Shown: positions 35,770 through 45,571, numbered from the stretch's first letter. The stretch is DNA of 55,986 nucleotides from Sinorhizobium shofinae (GCA_001704765.1 MBFK01000068.1:1-55986); one strand, 5' to 3'. Numbers and translations are program-made. The notes: generated from the sequence alone by a model not told the origin.

Positions 35770-36091
35770 GATACGGTTCCGGCCTGTGTCTTCAAGGTTC
35801 AAGGTAACCCGCATAAGACAGCACTTCCTCCCGACGTACGGGTATGCGCCGCGCGCCCGCGCTAAGCTTTACCGCCTGTGCCGCATCTTGTGCCGACCGT
35901 CAGGGAATCTATACGCCGATGCCTGCACTTGGAACGGCACCGGCTGCAACTCCCTGCCAAAGCCTCCATGCGATACAGAACAATCTGCTTCGGGCCGAGG
36001 CGAATCCGGCCACTAATCTCCCCGCTCTCCCACTATCGTGATTGCGGTGCTGGGCGTGCTGTGCCGATGCCAGAAAATAGAAAGGTCATGC
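35770..36091. other. 322-base divergent intergenic region
   Basis: Lies between the minus-strand GNAT gene and the plus-strand cyclodeaminase/dehydratase pair. No coding gene and no convincing sigma-70 promoter could be picked out by eye. Confidence 0.4.
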
Positions 36092-37084
36092 ATGAAAACG
36101 CTGCTGCTTAAGAAGGATGAAGTAAGACGGCTGATCGGTACGACGGAAGTCATCGGCGCTGTGGAAGAGGCATACAAGGCGTTTAACAGTCATCAGGTGG
36201 AACAACCTGACTATATAGGAATAGATCTCCCGTCGCCTCGTGGGGAAATCGACTTTAAGCTTGGATACTACAAAGCCAATGAAGTGATCTCCATGAAAGC
36301 CTCTTCTGGAGGGTTCATTGATAACCCGACAGCACACGGCGTGCCCAATGGCATGGCGACTATTTTCCTGTTTGATGCCAGGAGCGGTGCGTTGATTTGC
36401 GTTATGGATGGAAGCTTGATCCTTGGTCTCAGAACGGGGGCGTCCGGAGCCGTCTCCGTCAAAGCCCTGGCGAGGAAGAACGCCAGGACAATAGCATCGA
36501 TCGGGACAGGAAATCAGGCAAGAATGCAAATTCGGGCGATCAACGAAATCATGAAAATCGAAGAAATTCACGCATGGGACAATAATCCCGAGACGCTTTC
36601 AAAATATAAGAACGATATCGAAAGCGAATTTGGCATTCCTGTAATCATGGCAAACTCTAAAAAAGAAGCCGTTGAGCAGGCCGATATCCTGATTACGACG
36701 ACCCGCGGGAAAGGGTCGCTTGTGGAAGCGGATTGGGTGAAGCCCGGCACGCACATTGTTGCAATCGGTACGGATCAACAAGGCAAACAAGAACTGGATC
36801 CAGAGATATTCAGGAACGCAAAAGTAGTCGTCGACTCAATTGCGCAGTGCACCGAAAAGGGCGAGACCTGGCACCCGCTGAATAAAAACATCATCGCCAA
36901 AGACGACATCCATGGCGAAATCGGCGAGGTATTGCTGGGACGGAAGCCGGGCCGAGAAAGTGATGACGAAATCACGATTTTCGATTCAACGGGGATGGCC
37001 ATACAAGACAATACGACAGCCAGCAAAATCTATCAGAACGCAATAGCCAATAACGTCGGCACTTTCTTTCAGTTTTTTGAGTGA
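36092..37084 (+). CDS. ornithine cyclodeaminase/mu-crystallin family protein
   Basis: A 330-residue NAD(P)-binding protein (ATG 36092, AAAGG upstream). The substrate-binding lysine is in [10 protein letters not shown] (about residues 66-75), [15 protein letters not shown] precedes the dinucleotide loop [10 protein letters not shown] (137-146), and the C-terminal [18 protein letters not shown] segment is present. Members include ornithine cyclodeaminase, EutC and iminosuccinate reductase. Unlike the frameshifted paralog at 2626 this copy is complete. Its stop overlaps the start of the next gene (TGATG), so the two proteins are translationally coupled. Base composition is visibly more AT-rich than in neighbours, with many AAA, GAA and ATA codons, pointing to later acquisition. 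Confidence 0.88.
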   Translation: MKTLLLKKDEVRRLIGTTEVIGAVEEAYKAFNSHQVEQPDYIGIDLPSPRGEIDFKLGYYKANEVISMKASSGGFIDNPTAHGVPNGMATIFLFDARSGALICVMDGSLILGLRTGASGAVSVKALARKNARTIASIGTGNQARMQIRAINEIMKIEEIHAWDNNPETLSKYKNDIESEFGIPVIMANSKKEAVEQADILITTTRGKGSLVEADWVKPGTHIVAIGTDQQGKQELDPEIFRNAKVVVDSIAQCTEKGETWHPLNKNIIAKDDIHGEIGEVLLGRKPGRESDDEITIFDSTGMAIQDNTTASKIYQNAIANNVGTFFQFFE

Positions 37085-38061
37085 TGACTATGCGCAATTA
37101 CCCCACCATTCAGGACATCCGTGAAGCTCAGGAACGGCTGAAACCGCACGTCAGGCACACGCCGCTGTTGCGTGCGGACAAAATCGAGAAAGCCGCTGGT
37201 TGTCAGCTTTATCTCAAACCCGAAACCCTGCAGATCACTGGCGCATTTAAGATTCGCGGTGCCCTGAACAAGGCACTTTCGCTCACGAGAGAAGAGATCG
37301 CAAACGGCATTATTGCGACCTCGTCGGGTAATCATGCCCAAGGGCTTGCTTATGCCGCCAGGATGCTGGGCGTAAAAGCGATATTGGTCCTTCCGGTCAC
37401 CACGCCCAAAATCAAGGTCGAAAACACAAAAGCGTTCGGGGCAGAAGTCATTCTTTTCGATGGCGACACCGCCGCCAGATGGAAAAGGGTCTATGAAATC
37501 GCTGAAGAAAACAAATACGCGGCAGTTCACGCTTTTGAAGACCCCATCGTGATGGCCGGTCAGGGAACGATCGGGTGTGAAATACTCGAGGACCTGGACG
37601 ATGTAGATACGGTCATCGTTCCCGTAGGCGGCGGAGGCCTAATCTCCGGAATTGCTACCGCCATAAAAGAAACGAAACCATCGGTGCGCGTTGTCGGGGC
37701 AGAGCCTGCCTTGACACCGAAGTATTTTCACAGCCGGATCAACAAGGAGCGCACATCGCTTCCCTTGAAGAACACTATTGCGGATGGCTTGAGGATAAGC
37801 GTTCCGGGTCAAAACCCGTATCCGATTATCGAAAAGTATGTGGACGAGATTGTTCTTGTTGAAGACGAGCACATCATCGCCGGAATGCGTGCTCTTGCCA
37901 AGGATGCGAAATTGATCGCTGAACCAGCCGCCTCGATTGGCGTCGGAGCACTGTTGGCGGGCAGCATAGACGTTAAGCCCGATGAAAAAGTCTGTGCGGT
38001 GTTGTCTGGCGGGAACTGGGATCTACACGACCTTGCCGAGATATACAACGTAGCGGGGTAA
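37084..38061 (+). CDS. PLP-dependent threonine dehydratase-family enzyme (EutB-like)
   Basis: A 325-residue fold-type II PLP enzyme from ATG 37084 (a GTG at 37081 is in frame). The Schiff-base lysine is K56 in TGAFKIRGALNK, followed by SSGNHAQG and the glycine loop PVGGGGLISGI. No ACT domain. It pairs with the cyclodeaminase-family gene just upstream and shares its lower GC. It probably removes water or ammonia from a hydroxy- or diamino-acid, passing an imine/keto product to or from the partner. The pair resembles eutBC and also bhcB/bhcD; neither full pathway is present here. Confidence 0.88.
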   Translation: MTMRNYPTIQDIREAQERLKPHVRHTPLLRADKIEKAAGCQLYLKPETLQITGAFKIRGALNKALSLTREEIANGIIATSSGNHAQGLAYAARMLGVKAILVLPVTTPKIKVENTKAFGAEVILFDGDTAARWKRVYEIAEENKYAAVHAFEDPIVMAGQGTIGCEILEDLDDVDTVIVPVGGGGLISGIATAIKETKPSVRVVGAEPALTPKYFHSRINKERTSLPLKNTIADGLRISVPGQNPYPIIEKYVDEIVLVEDEHIIAGMRALAKDAKLIAEPAASIGVGALLAGSIDVKPDEKVCAVLSGGNWDLHDLAEIYNVAG

Positions 38062-38216
38062 TCAGTTCCAGCTTCGGTCAGGTCACCACCCGATCGCAGT
38101 TGAACGTCTGCGATCCTCGTATCCTCTGCGCAAAACATTCGACCGCCACGACGCGGGGCGAATCGCGGATTTCATTCGGCAGGGACGATGGGCCAAGCCA
38201 TACATGGGAGCCACCA

Positions 38217-39644
38217 ATGAAACATGCCCACAAGTTCTATATCGACGGTGAGTGGCTCGAGCCCTCCGTGTCGAAAACACTTGAGGTCATCGATCCCTCG
38301 ACGGAGCAGCCGATGGGTACGATCGCACTCGGCAGTGCCGCCGACGCGGAAAAGGCGGTCGCGGCGGCACGGCGGGCGTTTGCCTCATTCTCGCAGACGA
38401 CGAAGGAAGAGCGCCTCGAACTGCTGAAGCGCATTGTAACGATCCTGAAGCGCCGCAATGACGAGCTCGGCGACATCATCTCGCGGGAAATGGGCGCGCC
38501 GCTCGCCATGGCCTGGGCCGAGCAGGCCCCCCTCGGCGCTGCCCATTTCGAGCAGACGATCAAGGCCTTTGAGAGCTTCACCTTCGAATACATGCAGGGC
38601 TCGACCCGCATCGTGCATGAACCGGTCGGCGTTGTCGCGATGATCACGCCGTGGAACTGGCCGATCAACCAGATCGCCTGCAAGGTCGCTCCGGCGCTCG
38701 CCACGGGATGCACCATGGTACTGAAGCCTTCGGAAATCGCTCCCTTCAACGCCGTGATCTTCGCCGAGATCATGGATGAGGCCGGCGTGCCGAAAGGCGT
38801 CTTCAACCTCGTTCACGGCGACGGTGCTACGGTTGGTGCGGTGCTGGCCAGCCACCCGGACGTGGACATGGTGTCCTTCACCGGCTCGACCCACGCCGGC
38901 ATTGCCGTGGCGCGAGCCGCGGCACCGACCGTCAAGCGGGTGCATCAGGAGCTCGGCGGCAAGTCGCCGAACATCATCCTGCGCAGCGCCGACTTCTCAG
39001 CCGCGGTCGCCGCCGGCGTACGCCGGTGCTTCGGCAATTCCGGGCAAACCTGCACTGCGCCAACGCGGATGCTGGTGCCTGCGGAGCGAATGGACGAAGC
39101 AAGCTCGATCGCCGCGGGGGAAGCGGCTGCGCTCGTTGTCGGTCCCCCTTCGGATCCGCGCACCGACCTTGGACCGGTCGCAAGCGCCGCCCAGTTCGAC
39201 AAGATCCAGGCGCTGATCGAGCGCGGCATCGCGGAAGGAGCGGAGCTCGTCGCGGGTGGCCCTGGCCGTCCTTCGCATCTCAATGCGGGCTATTACGTGC
39301 GTCCGACGGTGTTTGCCCGCGTCACCAATCAGATGACGATTGCGCGGGAGGAAATCTTCGGCCCGGTGCTGTCGATCATCGGCTATGACAGCGAGGATGA
39401 GGCAATCGCGATCGCGAACGATACGCCCTATGGCCTGGCCGCCTACATACAGGGCGATCCGAAGGAAGCGCGGGCGCTCGCAAGCAGGCTGCGCGCCGGC
39501 ACCGTTCGCCTCAACAGCTCCACCTGGGACAACGCCGCCCCTTTCGGCGGCTACAAGCAATCCGGCAACGGTCGGGAGTACGGGAAGTTCGGACTGCTCG
39601 AGTTTACCGAGATCAAGGGCATAGCGGGCTTCTTGGACGAGTGA
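38217..39644 (+). CDS. aldehyde dehydrogenase family protein
   Basis: A 475-residue NAD(P)-dependent aldehyde dehydrogenase from ATG 38217 (GGGAG upstream; the frame is open from 38100). Catalytic residues: Asn in TPWNWP (about 147), Glu in QELGGKSPN (about 245), Cys in NSGQTCTAPTR (about 279). The FGGYKQSGNGREYG ending is normal. It belongs to a general ALDH group (betaine/aminobutyraldehyde-like) rather than closely to the SSADH at 727. The GC content returns to the local high level here, so it need not share the origin of the preceding pair although it may be co-transcribed. Confidence 0.9.
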   Translation: MKHAHKFYIDGEWLEPSVSKTLEVIDPSTEQPMGTIALGSAADAEKAVAAARRAFASFSQTTKEERLELLKRIVTILKRRNDELGDIISREMGAPLAMAWAEQAPLGAAHFEQTIKAFESFTFEYMQGSTRIVHEPVGVVAMITPWNWPINQIACKVAPALATGCTMVLKPSEIAPFNAVIFAEIMDEAGVPKGVFNLVHGDGATVGAVLASHPDVDMVSFTGSTHAGIAVARAAAPTVKRVHQELGGKSPNIILRSADFSAAVAAGVRRCFGNSGQTCTAPTRMLVPAERMDEASSIAAGEAAALVVGPPSDPRTDLGPVASAAQFDKIQALIERGIAEGAELVAGGPGRPSHLNAGYYVRPTVFARVTNQMTIAREEIFGPVLSIIGYDSEDEAIAIANDTPYGLAAYIQGDPKEARALASRLRAGTVRLNSSTWDNAAPFGGYKQSGNGREYGKFGLLEFTEIKGIAGFLDE

Positions 39645-40381
39645 ATGGTCAAAGTGCGGTGTACCCGTTCCGGATGCCTGCACAAGGGGCTGTGATAACA
39701 GCCAAGCGGGAGATCCAAGCGTGTGCGCGATCGCGAGGGATCGACCGCGTCGGCGTGTTTGCCGGGGCGGGTCCCAATGGTGAGAACGCGCGGCAGCGCG
39801 GGATGTTCTACCCCGTGACGTGTAAAACACTGAAAGATACTTGTGTCCCAACTCGGCACGGCTGTGGAAACACCGGCCTATGCGAACACGCTAAAATGCA
39901 AGATCGATGCACCTGAAATCCTGCGAATTCGTGTCACACCGGATTTGCCACCGAAGCGGGATTGCGGTTTTTGAAGCGCGGCGATTAGCCCTGACCTCCC
40001 AAGCTGCTCTGAACGTAAGTCCCCTAAGGAGCATCACCGTACGCTGGTCAAGCAAAGACCAGTGACAGGCGAACACGACACGCAGAGTACGTGGCCCTTG
40101 ACTCTGACCTCTCGACCGCTCGACTGGGGGCCGAACTCCCGCTCCCGACCTCCAGACGATCGGCATTTGCCGATGCGACGCTGCGGTTAGCCGTTGAAGG
40201 GCCTCCAATTCCAAACCACGTATTCCGTGCTCATTGGGGACTGAGATCATCTGAAAATTTATTGTTCTTACCACTTCCAGGCGTCCACGTTCGAAGGCCC
40301 TTCAGAACGCTTGCGAATGTTGGTTTGAGCGCAACTACGCGCCCACGTACCAGCTCTTTTAGCAAAGTTAAAACGACAGGC

Positions 40382-40415
40382 TTGACATTTCGTTATCTCA
40401 TGTTTGTTATAACAC
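40382..40415 (+). promoter_or_regulatory. aap promoter with GTGTTATAAC site
   Basis: TTGACA (40382-40387), 17 bases, TGTTAT (40405-40410) form a good sigma-70 promoter about 210 bases before aapJ. GTTATAAC (40406-40413) overlaps the -10. On the minus strand it reads GGTGTTATAACAAAC, matching sites at 47898-47912 and 47955-47969. Overlap with the -10 suggests repression by one of the two paralogous GntR proteins (43901, 47998). Confidence 0.6.
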
Positions 40416-40490
40416 CGTACAGCGTTTTTTGCTGCAGGAGTTTTTGTGAATAGCGATCGAAGCATCGGCCGCCAGGGTCGAAATACGCGA

Positions 40491-40506
40491 TCGAGGAATT
40501 CCTCGA
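40491..40506. repeat. 16-base perfect palindrome in the aapJ leader
   Basis: TCGAGGAATTCCTCGA is its own reverse complement. It lies about 80 bases downstream of the -10 and 112 bases before the aapJ start, in the predicted leader. It could be an operator or form a hairpin in the transcript. An inverted repeat ACCGGCAG (40531-40538)/CTGCCGGT (40564-40571) follows. Confidence 0.55.
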
Positions 40507-40617
40507 GCTCAAATACGTCTGCATCACCCAACCGGCAGCCTGACGGCCGCCGGACAATGCAGCCTGCCGGTATTGGTGCCGTCGGGCTCACCTGAACGCG
40601 CATGAAAAGGGGAACAC

Positions 40618-41661
40618 ATGAAACTTGCGAATTCACTGAAACTGGGGGTTCTGGCCTGCGCTACCGCGCTGATGGGCGCAATGTCCTTCGCGGGCTCCGC
40701 ACAGGCCGGCCCGGCGCTTGACGCCATCAAGGCCCGCGGCAATCTCGTCTGCGGCGTCGGCCAGGCCGTCCCGGGCTTTTCCGCACCAGCTGCCAATGGC
40801 GAACTCGCCGGCATCGACATCGATTACTGCAAGGCTATGGCAGCTGTCATTCTCGGCGACGCCTCCAAGGTTACCTATCGCCAGACGTCCTATTCGGAGC
40901 GTTTCGTGCTCCTCTCGTCGGGTGAAATCGACGTGCTCGCACACGACACGACGACCACGCTCAATCGTGAAGGCGCCCAGAGCGCACGTTTCACGACCCC
41001 GAACTACTTTGACGGCTACACCTTCATGGTGCCGAAGTCGCTCGGCGTCGACAGCCCGGACAAGCTCGCAGACGCAACCGTGTGCATCTTGCAGGGCTCG
41101 ACGTTCGAAGTGAACACCGAAAACTTCTTCAAGTCGCGTGGCCTCAACTATACACCGCTCGTCCTCAGCGCCTGGGAGCAGCTTGACGCAGCCTTTTTCG
41201 GCGGCCGTTGCGATGCCTTCGGCGGCAACTACGGCAATCTTGCCGGTTCGCGCGCCGGCAACGGCAATGTCGACGACTACATCATCTTCCCGAACTTCAT
41301 CACGCTGGAGCCCTATGCACCAGCTGTGAAGAGCGGTGACGAAGAACTTTTCCTCGTCGCCCGTTGGGTCATGCTTGCCCTCGTCGAAGCCGAGCGCCTT
41401 GGCATAACGCAGGCGAATGTCGCAGATCTCGCGAAGAACTCGCAGGATCCTGAAGTCAGGCAGCTCCTCGGCGCGACCCCCGGCAACGGCAAGGACCTCG
41501 GAATTTCTGAAGACTGGGTCGTCAAGATCGTCTCGGCCGTCGGCAACTACGGCGAGAGCTTCGAACGGAACCTCGGCAAGTCGTCGCCCCTCAAGCTCGA
41601 CCGTGGTCTCAACGACCTGTGGACGAGGGGCGGCCTCATGTATGCAGCACCGTTGCGTTAA
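40618..41661 (+). CDS. aapJ: general L-amino acid ABC transporter binding protein (AapJ family)
   Basis: A 347-residue periplasmic binding protein. The signal peptide covers about residues 1-30 (hydrophobic LACATALMGAMSFAGSAQA, cleavage near AQA-GP). The mature protein has VCGVGQAVPGFSAP, GIDIDYCKAMAAVILGD and the C-terminal NDLWTRGGLMYAAPLR, which is characteristic of the AapJ/BztA group rather than of ordinary family 3 proteins. It captures a broad range of L-amino acids in rhizobia. AAGGGGAA precedes the ATG. Its stop overlaps the start of the permease gene by one base. Confidence 0.93.
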   Translation: MKLANSLKLGVLACATALMGAMSFAGSAQAGPALDAIKARGNLVCGVGQAVPGFSAPAANGELAGIDIDYCKAMAAVILGDASKVTYRQTSYSERFVLLSSGEIDVLAHDTTTTLNREGAQSARFTTPNYFDGYTFMVPKSLGVDSPDKLADATVCILQGSTFEVNTENFFKSRGLNYTPLVLSAWEQLDAAFFGGRCDAFGGNYGNLAGSRAGNGNVDDYIIFPNFITLEPYAPAVKSGDEELFLVARWVMLALVEAERLGITQANVADLAKNSQDPEVRQLLGATPGNGKDLGISEDWVVKIVSAVGNYGESFERNLGKSSPLKLDRGLNDLWTRGGLMYAAPLR

Positions 41662-42785
41662 TGCGTAGCGAGCGCCTTCAAAACGCGCTGTTTGTTGCGG
41701 CAGCCATCGCAGCTCTTGCGTGGCTGTCGCACAATCTGGCGTCCAACCTCGCCGCGCGCGGCATCAGTATCGATTATGGATTCCTCTGGAATGCCACATC
41801 GTTCCCGATCGGCGAATCGCTGATTTCCTTTGGCTCCGGTGACACCTACTTCCGCGCGCTTCTCGTCGGCCTGCTCAACACCGTCAAGCTGGCCTTCGCC
41901 GCCATCGTGCTGTCGACCGTGCTCGGTCTCCTGATCGGTCTTGCAGGACGCGCGCGGCACCCTCAGCTCCTCGCCCTCGCGAAAGCCTACATCGAGGTAA
42001 CGCGCAATACGCCGCTGCTGCTCATTCTCGTCGTCTGCGCGACCGCCGTCCGCGTTCTACCACAACCGCGCCAGGCCTGGACGGTGGGCGACTCGGTCTT
42101 CTTTTCCAGCCGCGGCCTCTACGTTCCGACCGTGCTCGTCGGCAACGCTGGCCCAGTTCTCGCCGCCGTCGCCTTGCTCAGCGTTGTCTGCGGCTACATC
42201 TTCTGGCGCGTCATGGTGCGCGGTCGCAACGACACCGGTCACTTCCCTCGTCCTGCCACCAGTGGGCTGTTCCTTTCGACTGCCGCGCTCATCGGCGTCA
42301 TCATCTATGCCCTCGGCTGGGGCGAGATCCAGAAACCCACACTCATGGGCTTCAACTTCCGCGGCGGCATGGGCATGACGCCGGAATACCTGGCGATGCT
42401 GGTGGGGCTTTCGTTCTACACCTCTGGATTCATCGCCGAGATCGTCCGGGGCAGTCTTGCCGCGCTGCCGAGCGGCCAGTCGGAGGCGGCCCAATCGCTT
42501 GGCCTCAGCCCCCTCCAGACACTCTACTTGGTGCTGGCGCCGCAAGCGCTGCGGCTCATGTTGCCGCCGCTCGCAAACCAATACCTCAACGCCATCAAGA
42601 ATACGACGCTCGCCGTTCTCATCGGCTACCCGGACCTGGTTTCGGTAGGCAACACCGCGCTCAACCAGACCGGTCGGGCCATCGAGACGGTTTCCATTTA
42701 CCTGCTGATCTACCTCTCGCTGAGCCTCGTGACCTCCGCGGTCGTCCGCTGGCTAGAGGAGCGCGCACAACTGGTGAAGTCATGA
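41661..42785 (+). CDS. aapQ: general L-amino acid ABC transporter permease (AapQ family)
   Basis: A 374-residue inner-membrane permease, larger than His/Gln permeases because of a long central periplasmic region, as usual for AapQ/BztB. The EAA loop is near residue 275 (LPSGQSEAAQSLGLSPLQT), and NQYLNAIKNTTLAVLIGYPDL follows. The ATG overlaps the aapJ stop (TAATG), so translation is coupled. It pairs with the permease at 42782. Confidence 0.92.
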   Translation: MRSERLQNALFVAAAIAALAWLSHNLASNLAARGISIDYGFLWNATSFPIGESLISFGSGDTYFRALLVGLLNTVKLAFAAIVLSTVLGLLIGLAGRARHPQLLALAKAYIEVTRNTPLLLILVVCATAVRVLPQPRQAWTVGDSVFFSSRGLYVPTVLVGNAGPVLAAVALLSVVCGYIFWRVMVRGRNDTGHFPRPATSGLFLSTAALIGVIIYALGWGEIQKPTLMGFNFRGGMGMTPEYLAMLVGLSFYTSGFIAEIVRGSLAALPSGQSEAAQSLGLSPLQTLYLVLAPQALRLMLPPLANQYLNAIKNTTLAVLIGYPDLVSVGNTALNQTGRAIETVSIYLLIYLSLSLVTSAVVRWLEERAQLVKS

Positions 42786-43861
42786 GTGAAATTACCGCGG
42801 CACTTCCCCGTCCCTCCACTGGCGGCATCGCCGGCCGGATGCGCCTCTATTTCCATCCGTGGCCGCATGCCCTGCTGACGGTGGCGATAAGCGGCAGCCT
42901 CCTTTACCTGCTTGCCCGTTTCTACCGTTGGGCCGTCACCGACGCAGTCTTCGGGCAGGCCTCGCCCGAGACCTGCCGCGCCGCGGCCGGCGCCTGCTGG
43001 GCCTTCCTGCACGAGCGCTACCACATCATACTCTTCGGCAGCTACCCGGCCGACCAGTACTGGCGCCCGACGCTCGCCGTGGTGCTGGTGCTCGCCATCC
43101 TCATTCTCAGCGGCTTCCGCCGCTTCTGGAAGCCGGCCCTCGCGCTCGCCTGGATAGCGGTCATGGTGATCAGCCTGATCCTGATGGGCGGCGGCGTTCT
43201 CGGCCTGCCTTCAATTTCCACCAGCCGCTGGGGCGGCTTACCACTGACAGTTGGCCTCTCGGCCTTCGGCATCGTGCTCGCCCTGCCGCTGTCAGTCTTC
43301 ATCGTGCTCGGCCGCCGCTCGAAGGCTACGGTCATCCGCCGCTTCTGCTCCCTCTATGTGGAAATCGTGCGTGGCCTGCCGCTGATCGCGGTGCTGTTCA
43401 TCGCCTCAACCATGCTGCCCTTCCTGCTGCCAGGCGGCAACCTGATTGACAACATCCTGCGTGCTCAGGTGGCGCTGGTTCTGTTCCAGGCGGCCTACCT
43501 CGCCGAAGCGATCCGCGGGGGTCTCGAAGCTGTACCGCGCGGCCAGTCGGAGGCGGGACTAAGCCTTGGTCTTTCCAGCGGCCTGATCTCCCGCCTCATC
43601 GTGCTGCCGCAGGCCTTCCGCATCGCGCTGCCAGCGATCATCAACACGTTTATCGAGTCTATCAAGGACACGACGCTGATCAGCATCATCGGTCTCATCG
43701 ACGTGCTTGGCGGAGCACGCGGCGCGATCGCCGACGGCGCATGGCTAGGCTTCTATCGCGAGGCGTACTTGGTCGTCGGCGGCGCGTTCTTCATCTTCTG
43801 CTTCATCCTCTCCATCCACTCTCGCCGCCTCGAGCGCGAATTCTCCAGCGAAAAGCGCTAA
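42782..43861 (+). CDS. aapM: general L-amino acid ABC transporter permease (AapM family)
   Basis: A 359-residue permease overlapping the previous gene by four bases (ATGA). N-terminal helix near residues 30-50, an extended periplasmic part with a Cys-containing QASPETCRAAAGACW stretch, then the permease core with EAA loop VPRGQSEAGLSLGLSSGLI and ESIKDTTLISIIGLIDVLGG. It matches AapM/BztC in length and order. Confidence 0.92.
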   Translation: MSEITAALPRPSTGGIAGRMRLYFHPWPHALLTVAISGSLLYLLARFYRWAVTDAVFGQASPETCRAAAGACWAFLHERYHIILFGSYPADQYWRPTLAVVLVLAILILSGFRRFWKPALALAWIAVMVISLILMGGGVLGLPSISTSRWGGLPLTVGLSAFGIVLALPLSVFIVLGRRSKATVIRRFCSLYVEIVRGLPLIAVLFIASTMLPFLLPGGNLIDNILRAQVALVLFQAAYLAEAIRGGLEAVPRGQSEAGLSLGLSSGLISRLIVLPQAFRIALPAIINTFIESIKDTTLISIIGLIDVLGGARGAIADGAWLGFYREAYLVVGGAFFIFCFILSIHSRRLEREFSSEKR

Positions 43862-43900
43862 TGATGGGTGGGTGAGTTCACATCGACGGATGGAGGGTAC

Positions 43901-44563
43901 ATGCAAACCTACAAAGCGCTTGTTCAGGACACATTGAACGAGCAGATCTATCAACAGATCAAAGAGAAGCTGTTCGTCGGCGAATTTCAACCTGGCGATC
44001 GCCTCGTTCTAAGCAGCCTCGCCACGGCTTTGGGAACAAGTGCAGTTCCCGTTCGGGATGCACTTCAGAAGCTCGAAAGCCTTGGCGCCCTGCGCCTCGA
44101 ACGCACCTTCGTCGTTCCCCAGTTAACCGTTGAGGAACTGGCAGAAATCCGCGATATCCGTGAGAACCTAGAGGGTCTTTCTGCCGCTCGTGCGGCTCGG
44201 GCAGCCACACCTGAAAGCCTTGCGGTCTTGCACAGTCATTTCGAGGCCATCGTCGATGCAGCGCACGCCAATGACACCAGCCGATTCCTGAGAGCTAATG
44301 CTCGCTTCCACCTGCACATCGCAGAAATGAGCAATTCACCTATCTTGCGCGACATGATCGAGCAGCTTTGGTTGCGAATGGGACCCTCGGTACGCCTTGC
44401 CAAAGCCGAATCCGGGAAGCTGATCAACGCCATTCCTGATCACGAGGCCGCCTACGCCGCGATCGCTGCGAGGGACGCCAGCGCCGCACGCAAGGCCGTC
44501 GTCTCAGATGTTGTCGGCTGCTTCGGCATCCTAGCGGAGTCATTTCAAGGAGGAAACGCCTAG
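43901..44563 (+). CDS. GntR-family (FCD type) transcriptional regulator inside the aap operon
   Basis: A 220-residue regulator (ATG 43901 with GGAGG upstream). Winged HTH at about residues 10-70 (YQQIKEKLFVGEFQPGDRLV, LGTSAVPVRDALQKLESLGAL); FCD domain with RFHLHIAEMSNSPIL and a late His (IPDHEAAYAAIAARDA). It sits between aapM and aapP, 39 bases after the former and 160 before the latter, an unusual place. It is clearly related along its whole length to the GntR protein at 47998 (PVRDALQ-LES, FH-IAEMS, PLWMHVGPS/LWLRMGPS). Probably controls the aap operon. Confidence 0.9.
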   Translation: MQTYKALVQDTLNEQIYQQIKEKLFVGEFQPGDRLVLSSLATALGTSAVPVRDALQKLESLGALRLERTFVVPQLTVEELAEIRDIRENLEGLSAARAARAATPESLAVLHSHFEAIVDAAHANDTSRFLRANARFHLHIAEMSNSPILRDMIEQLWLRMGPSVRLAKAESGKLINAIPDHEAAYAAIAARDASAARKAVVSDVVGCFGILAESFQGGNA

Positions 44564-44723
44564 CGGCGGCTTGAGGCCGGCCGCGCGCAGATCTCTGCCG
44601 TCCACTTTTTCGGGGCGATATCAAGTGAATGAAGAACGGTAGCTGACAGGCAGAACGCCAGCAGCGCTACCGGGGTCAACCGCGCCGCTCCCAGGGAGGA
44701 GGGGTGCCGCTATCCAGGAGGAA

Positions 44724-45527
44724 ATGGTGGGCGAGAATGTCATAAGTGCCGACGATCTTCACGCCGACACAACGAAAATGCAGGTTTCAGCGACCGATGT
44801 CGCGATCGAGATCGGCAACATGCATAAGTGGTATAGCGAATACCATGTTCTCAAGGATATCAATCTCAAGGTAATGCGCGGGGAGCGTATCGTCATCTGC
44901 GGACCCTCTGGCTCCGGCAAGTCCACGTTGATCCGCTGCATCAACCGTCTGGAAGAGCACCAGAAGGGCAAGATCATCGTCGACGGCATCGAGTTGAACG
45001 ACGACCTCAAAAAGATCGACGAAGTGCGCCGCGAAGTCGGCATGGTGTTCCAGCACTTCAACCTCTTCCCGCACTTGACGATCCTGGAAAATTGTACGCT
45101 GGCGCCAATCTGGGTTCGCAAGATGCCAAGGAAGGAAGCCGAAGAGATTGGGATGCACTACCTGAAGCGCGTCAAGATCCCGGAACAGGCGAACAAGTAT
45201 CCGGGTCAGCTCTCCGGCGGGCAGCAGCAGCGTGTGGCGATTGCCCGCTCGCTGTGCATGAAGCCGAAGATCATGCTCTTCGACGAGCCGACCTCTGCAC
45301 TCGACCCGGAAATGGTCAAGGAAGTGCTCGATACGATGGTATCGCTCGCGGAAGAAGGCATGACCATGCTGTGCGTGACCCACGAAATGGGCTTTGCTCG
45401 CCAGGTGGCCAACCGGGTGATTTTCATGGACCAGGGCCAGATTATAGAACAGAATTCACCAGCCGAATTCTTCGACAGTCCGCAGCATGAGCGCACCAGG
45501 CTTTTTCTCAGTCAAATCCTGCAATAG
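44724..45527 (+). CDS. aapP: general L-amino acid ABC transporter ATPase (AapP family)
   Basis: A 267-residue ATPase with AGGAGGAA before the ATG. Walker [11 protein letters not shown]-loop [11 protein letters not shown], signature LSGGQQQR, Walker [15 protein letters not shown], switch His CVTHEM. The AapP-type insertion [16 protein letters not shown] is present. It completes the AapJQMP importer, although a gntR gene separates it from aapM. The operon probably ends at the hairpin at 45546-45571. Confidence 0.93.
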   Translation: MVGENVISADDLHADTTKMQVSATDVAIEIGNMHKWYSEYHVLKDINLKVMRGERIVICGPSGSGKSTLIRCINRLEEHQKGKIIVDGIELNDDLKKIDEVRREVGMVFQHFNLFPHLTILENCTLAPIWVRKMPRKEAEEIGMHYLKRVKIPEQANKYPGQLSGGQQQRVAIARSLCMKPKIMLFDEPTSALDPEMVKEVLDTMVSLAEEGMTMLCVTHEMGFARQVANRVIFMDQGQIIEQNSPAEFFDSPQHERTRLFLSQILQ

Positions 45528-45545
45528 GTTTTCATTCGGCAATAA

Positions 45546-45571
45546 CGGCAGTCGCCCGGTGGCGGCTGCCG
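45546..45571 (+). terminator. strong hairpin after aapP
   Basis: CGGCAGTCGCC, loop CGGT, GGCGGCTGCCG: an 11-base stem with one non-Watson-Crick pair, starting 18 bases beyond the aapP stop. No T-run follows, so it is either an mRNA-stabilising structure or an imperfect terminator. Confidence 0.5.

Larger units (their letters stand above)
39645..40617. other. 970-base intergenic region upstream of the aap operon
   Basis: No protein family could be recognised in any frame. The right third contains a strong promoter, a motif shared with the region at 47.9 kb and a 16-base perfect palindrome, listed separately. The left part may be decayed coding sequence. Confidence 0.5.

Noticed and set aside
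36092..39644. Beta-hydroxyaspartate cycle (bhcABCD)
   Set aside because: A dehydratase and a cyclodeaminase-family reductase occur together, but no aspartate-glyoxylate aminotransferase or hydroxyaspartate aldolase is in the window.
39645..40380. Small frames in the region before aap
   Set aside because: None shows a recognisable family or coding character; left as unannotated intergenic sequence.
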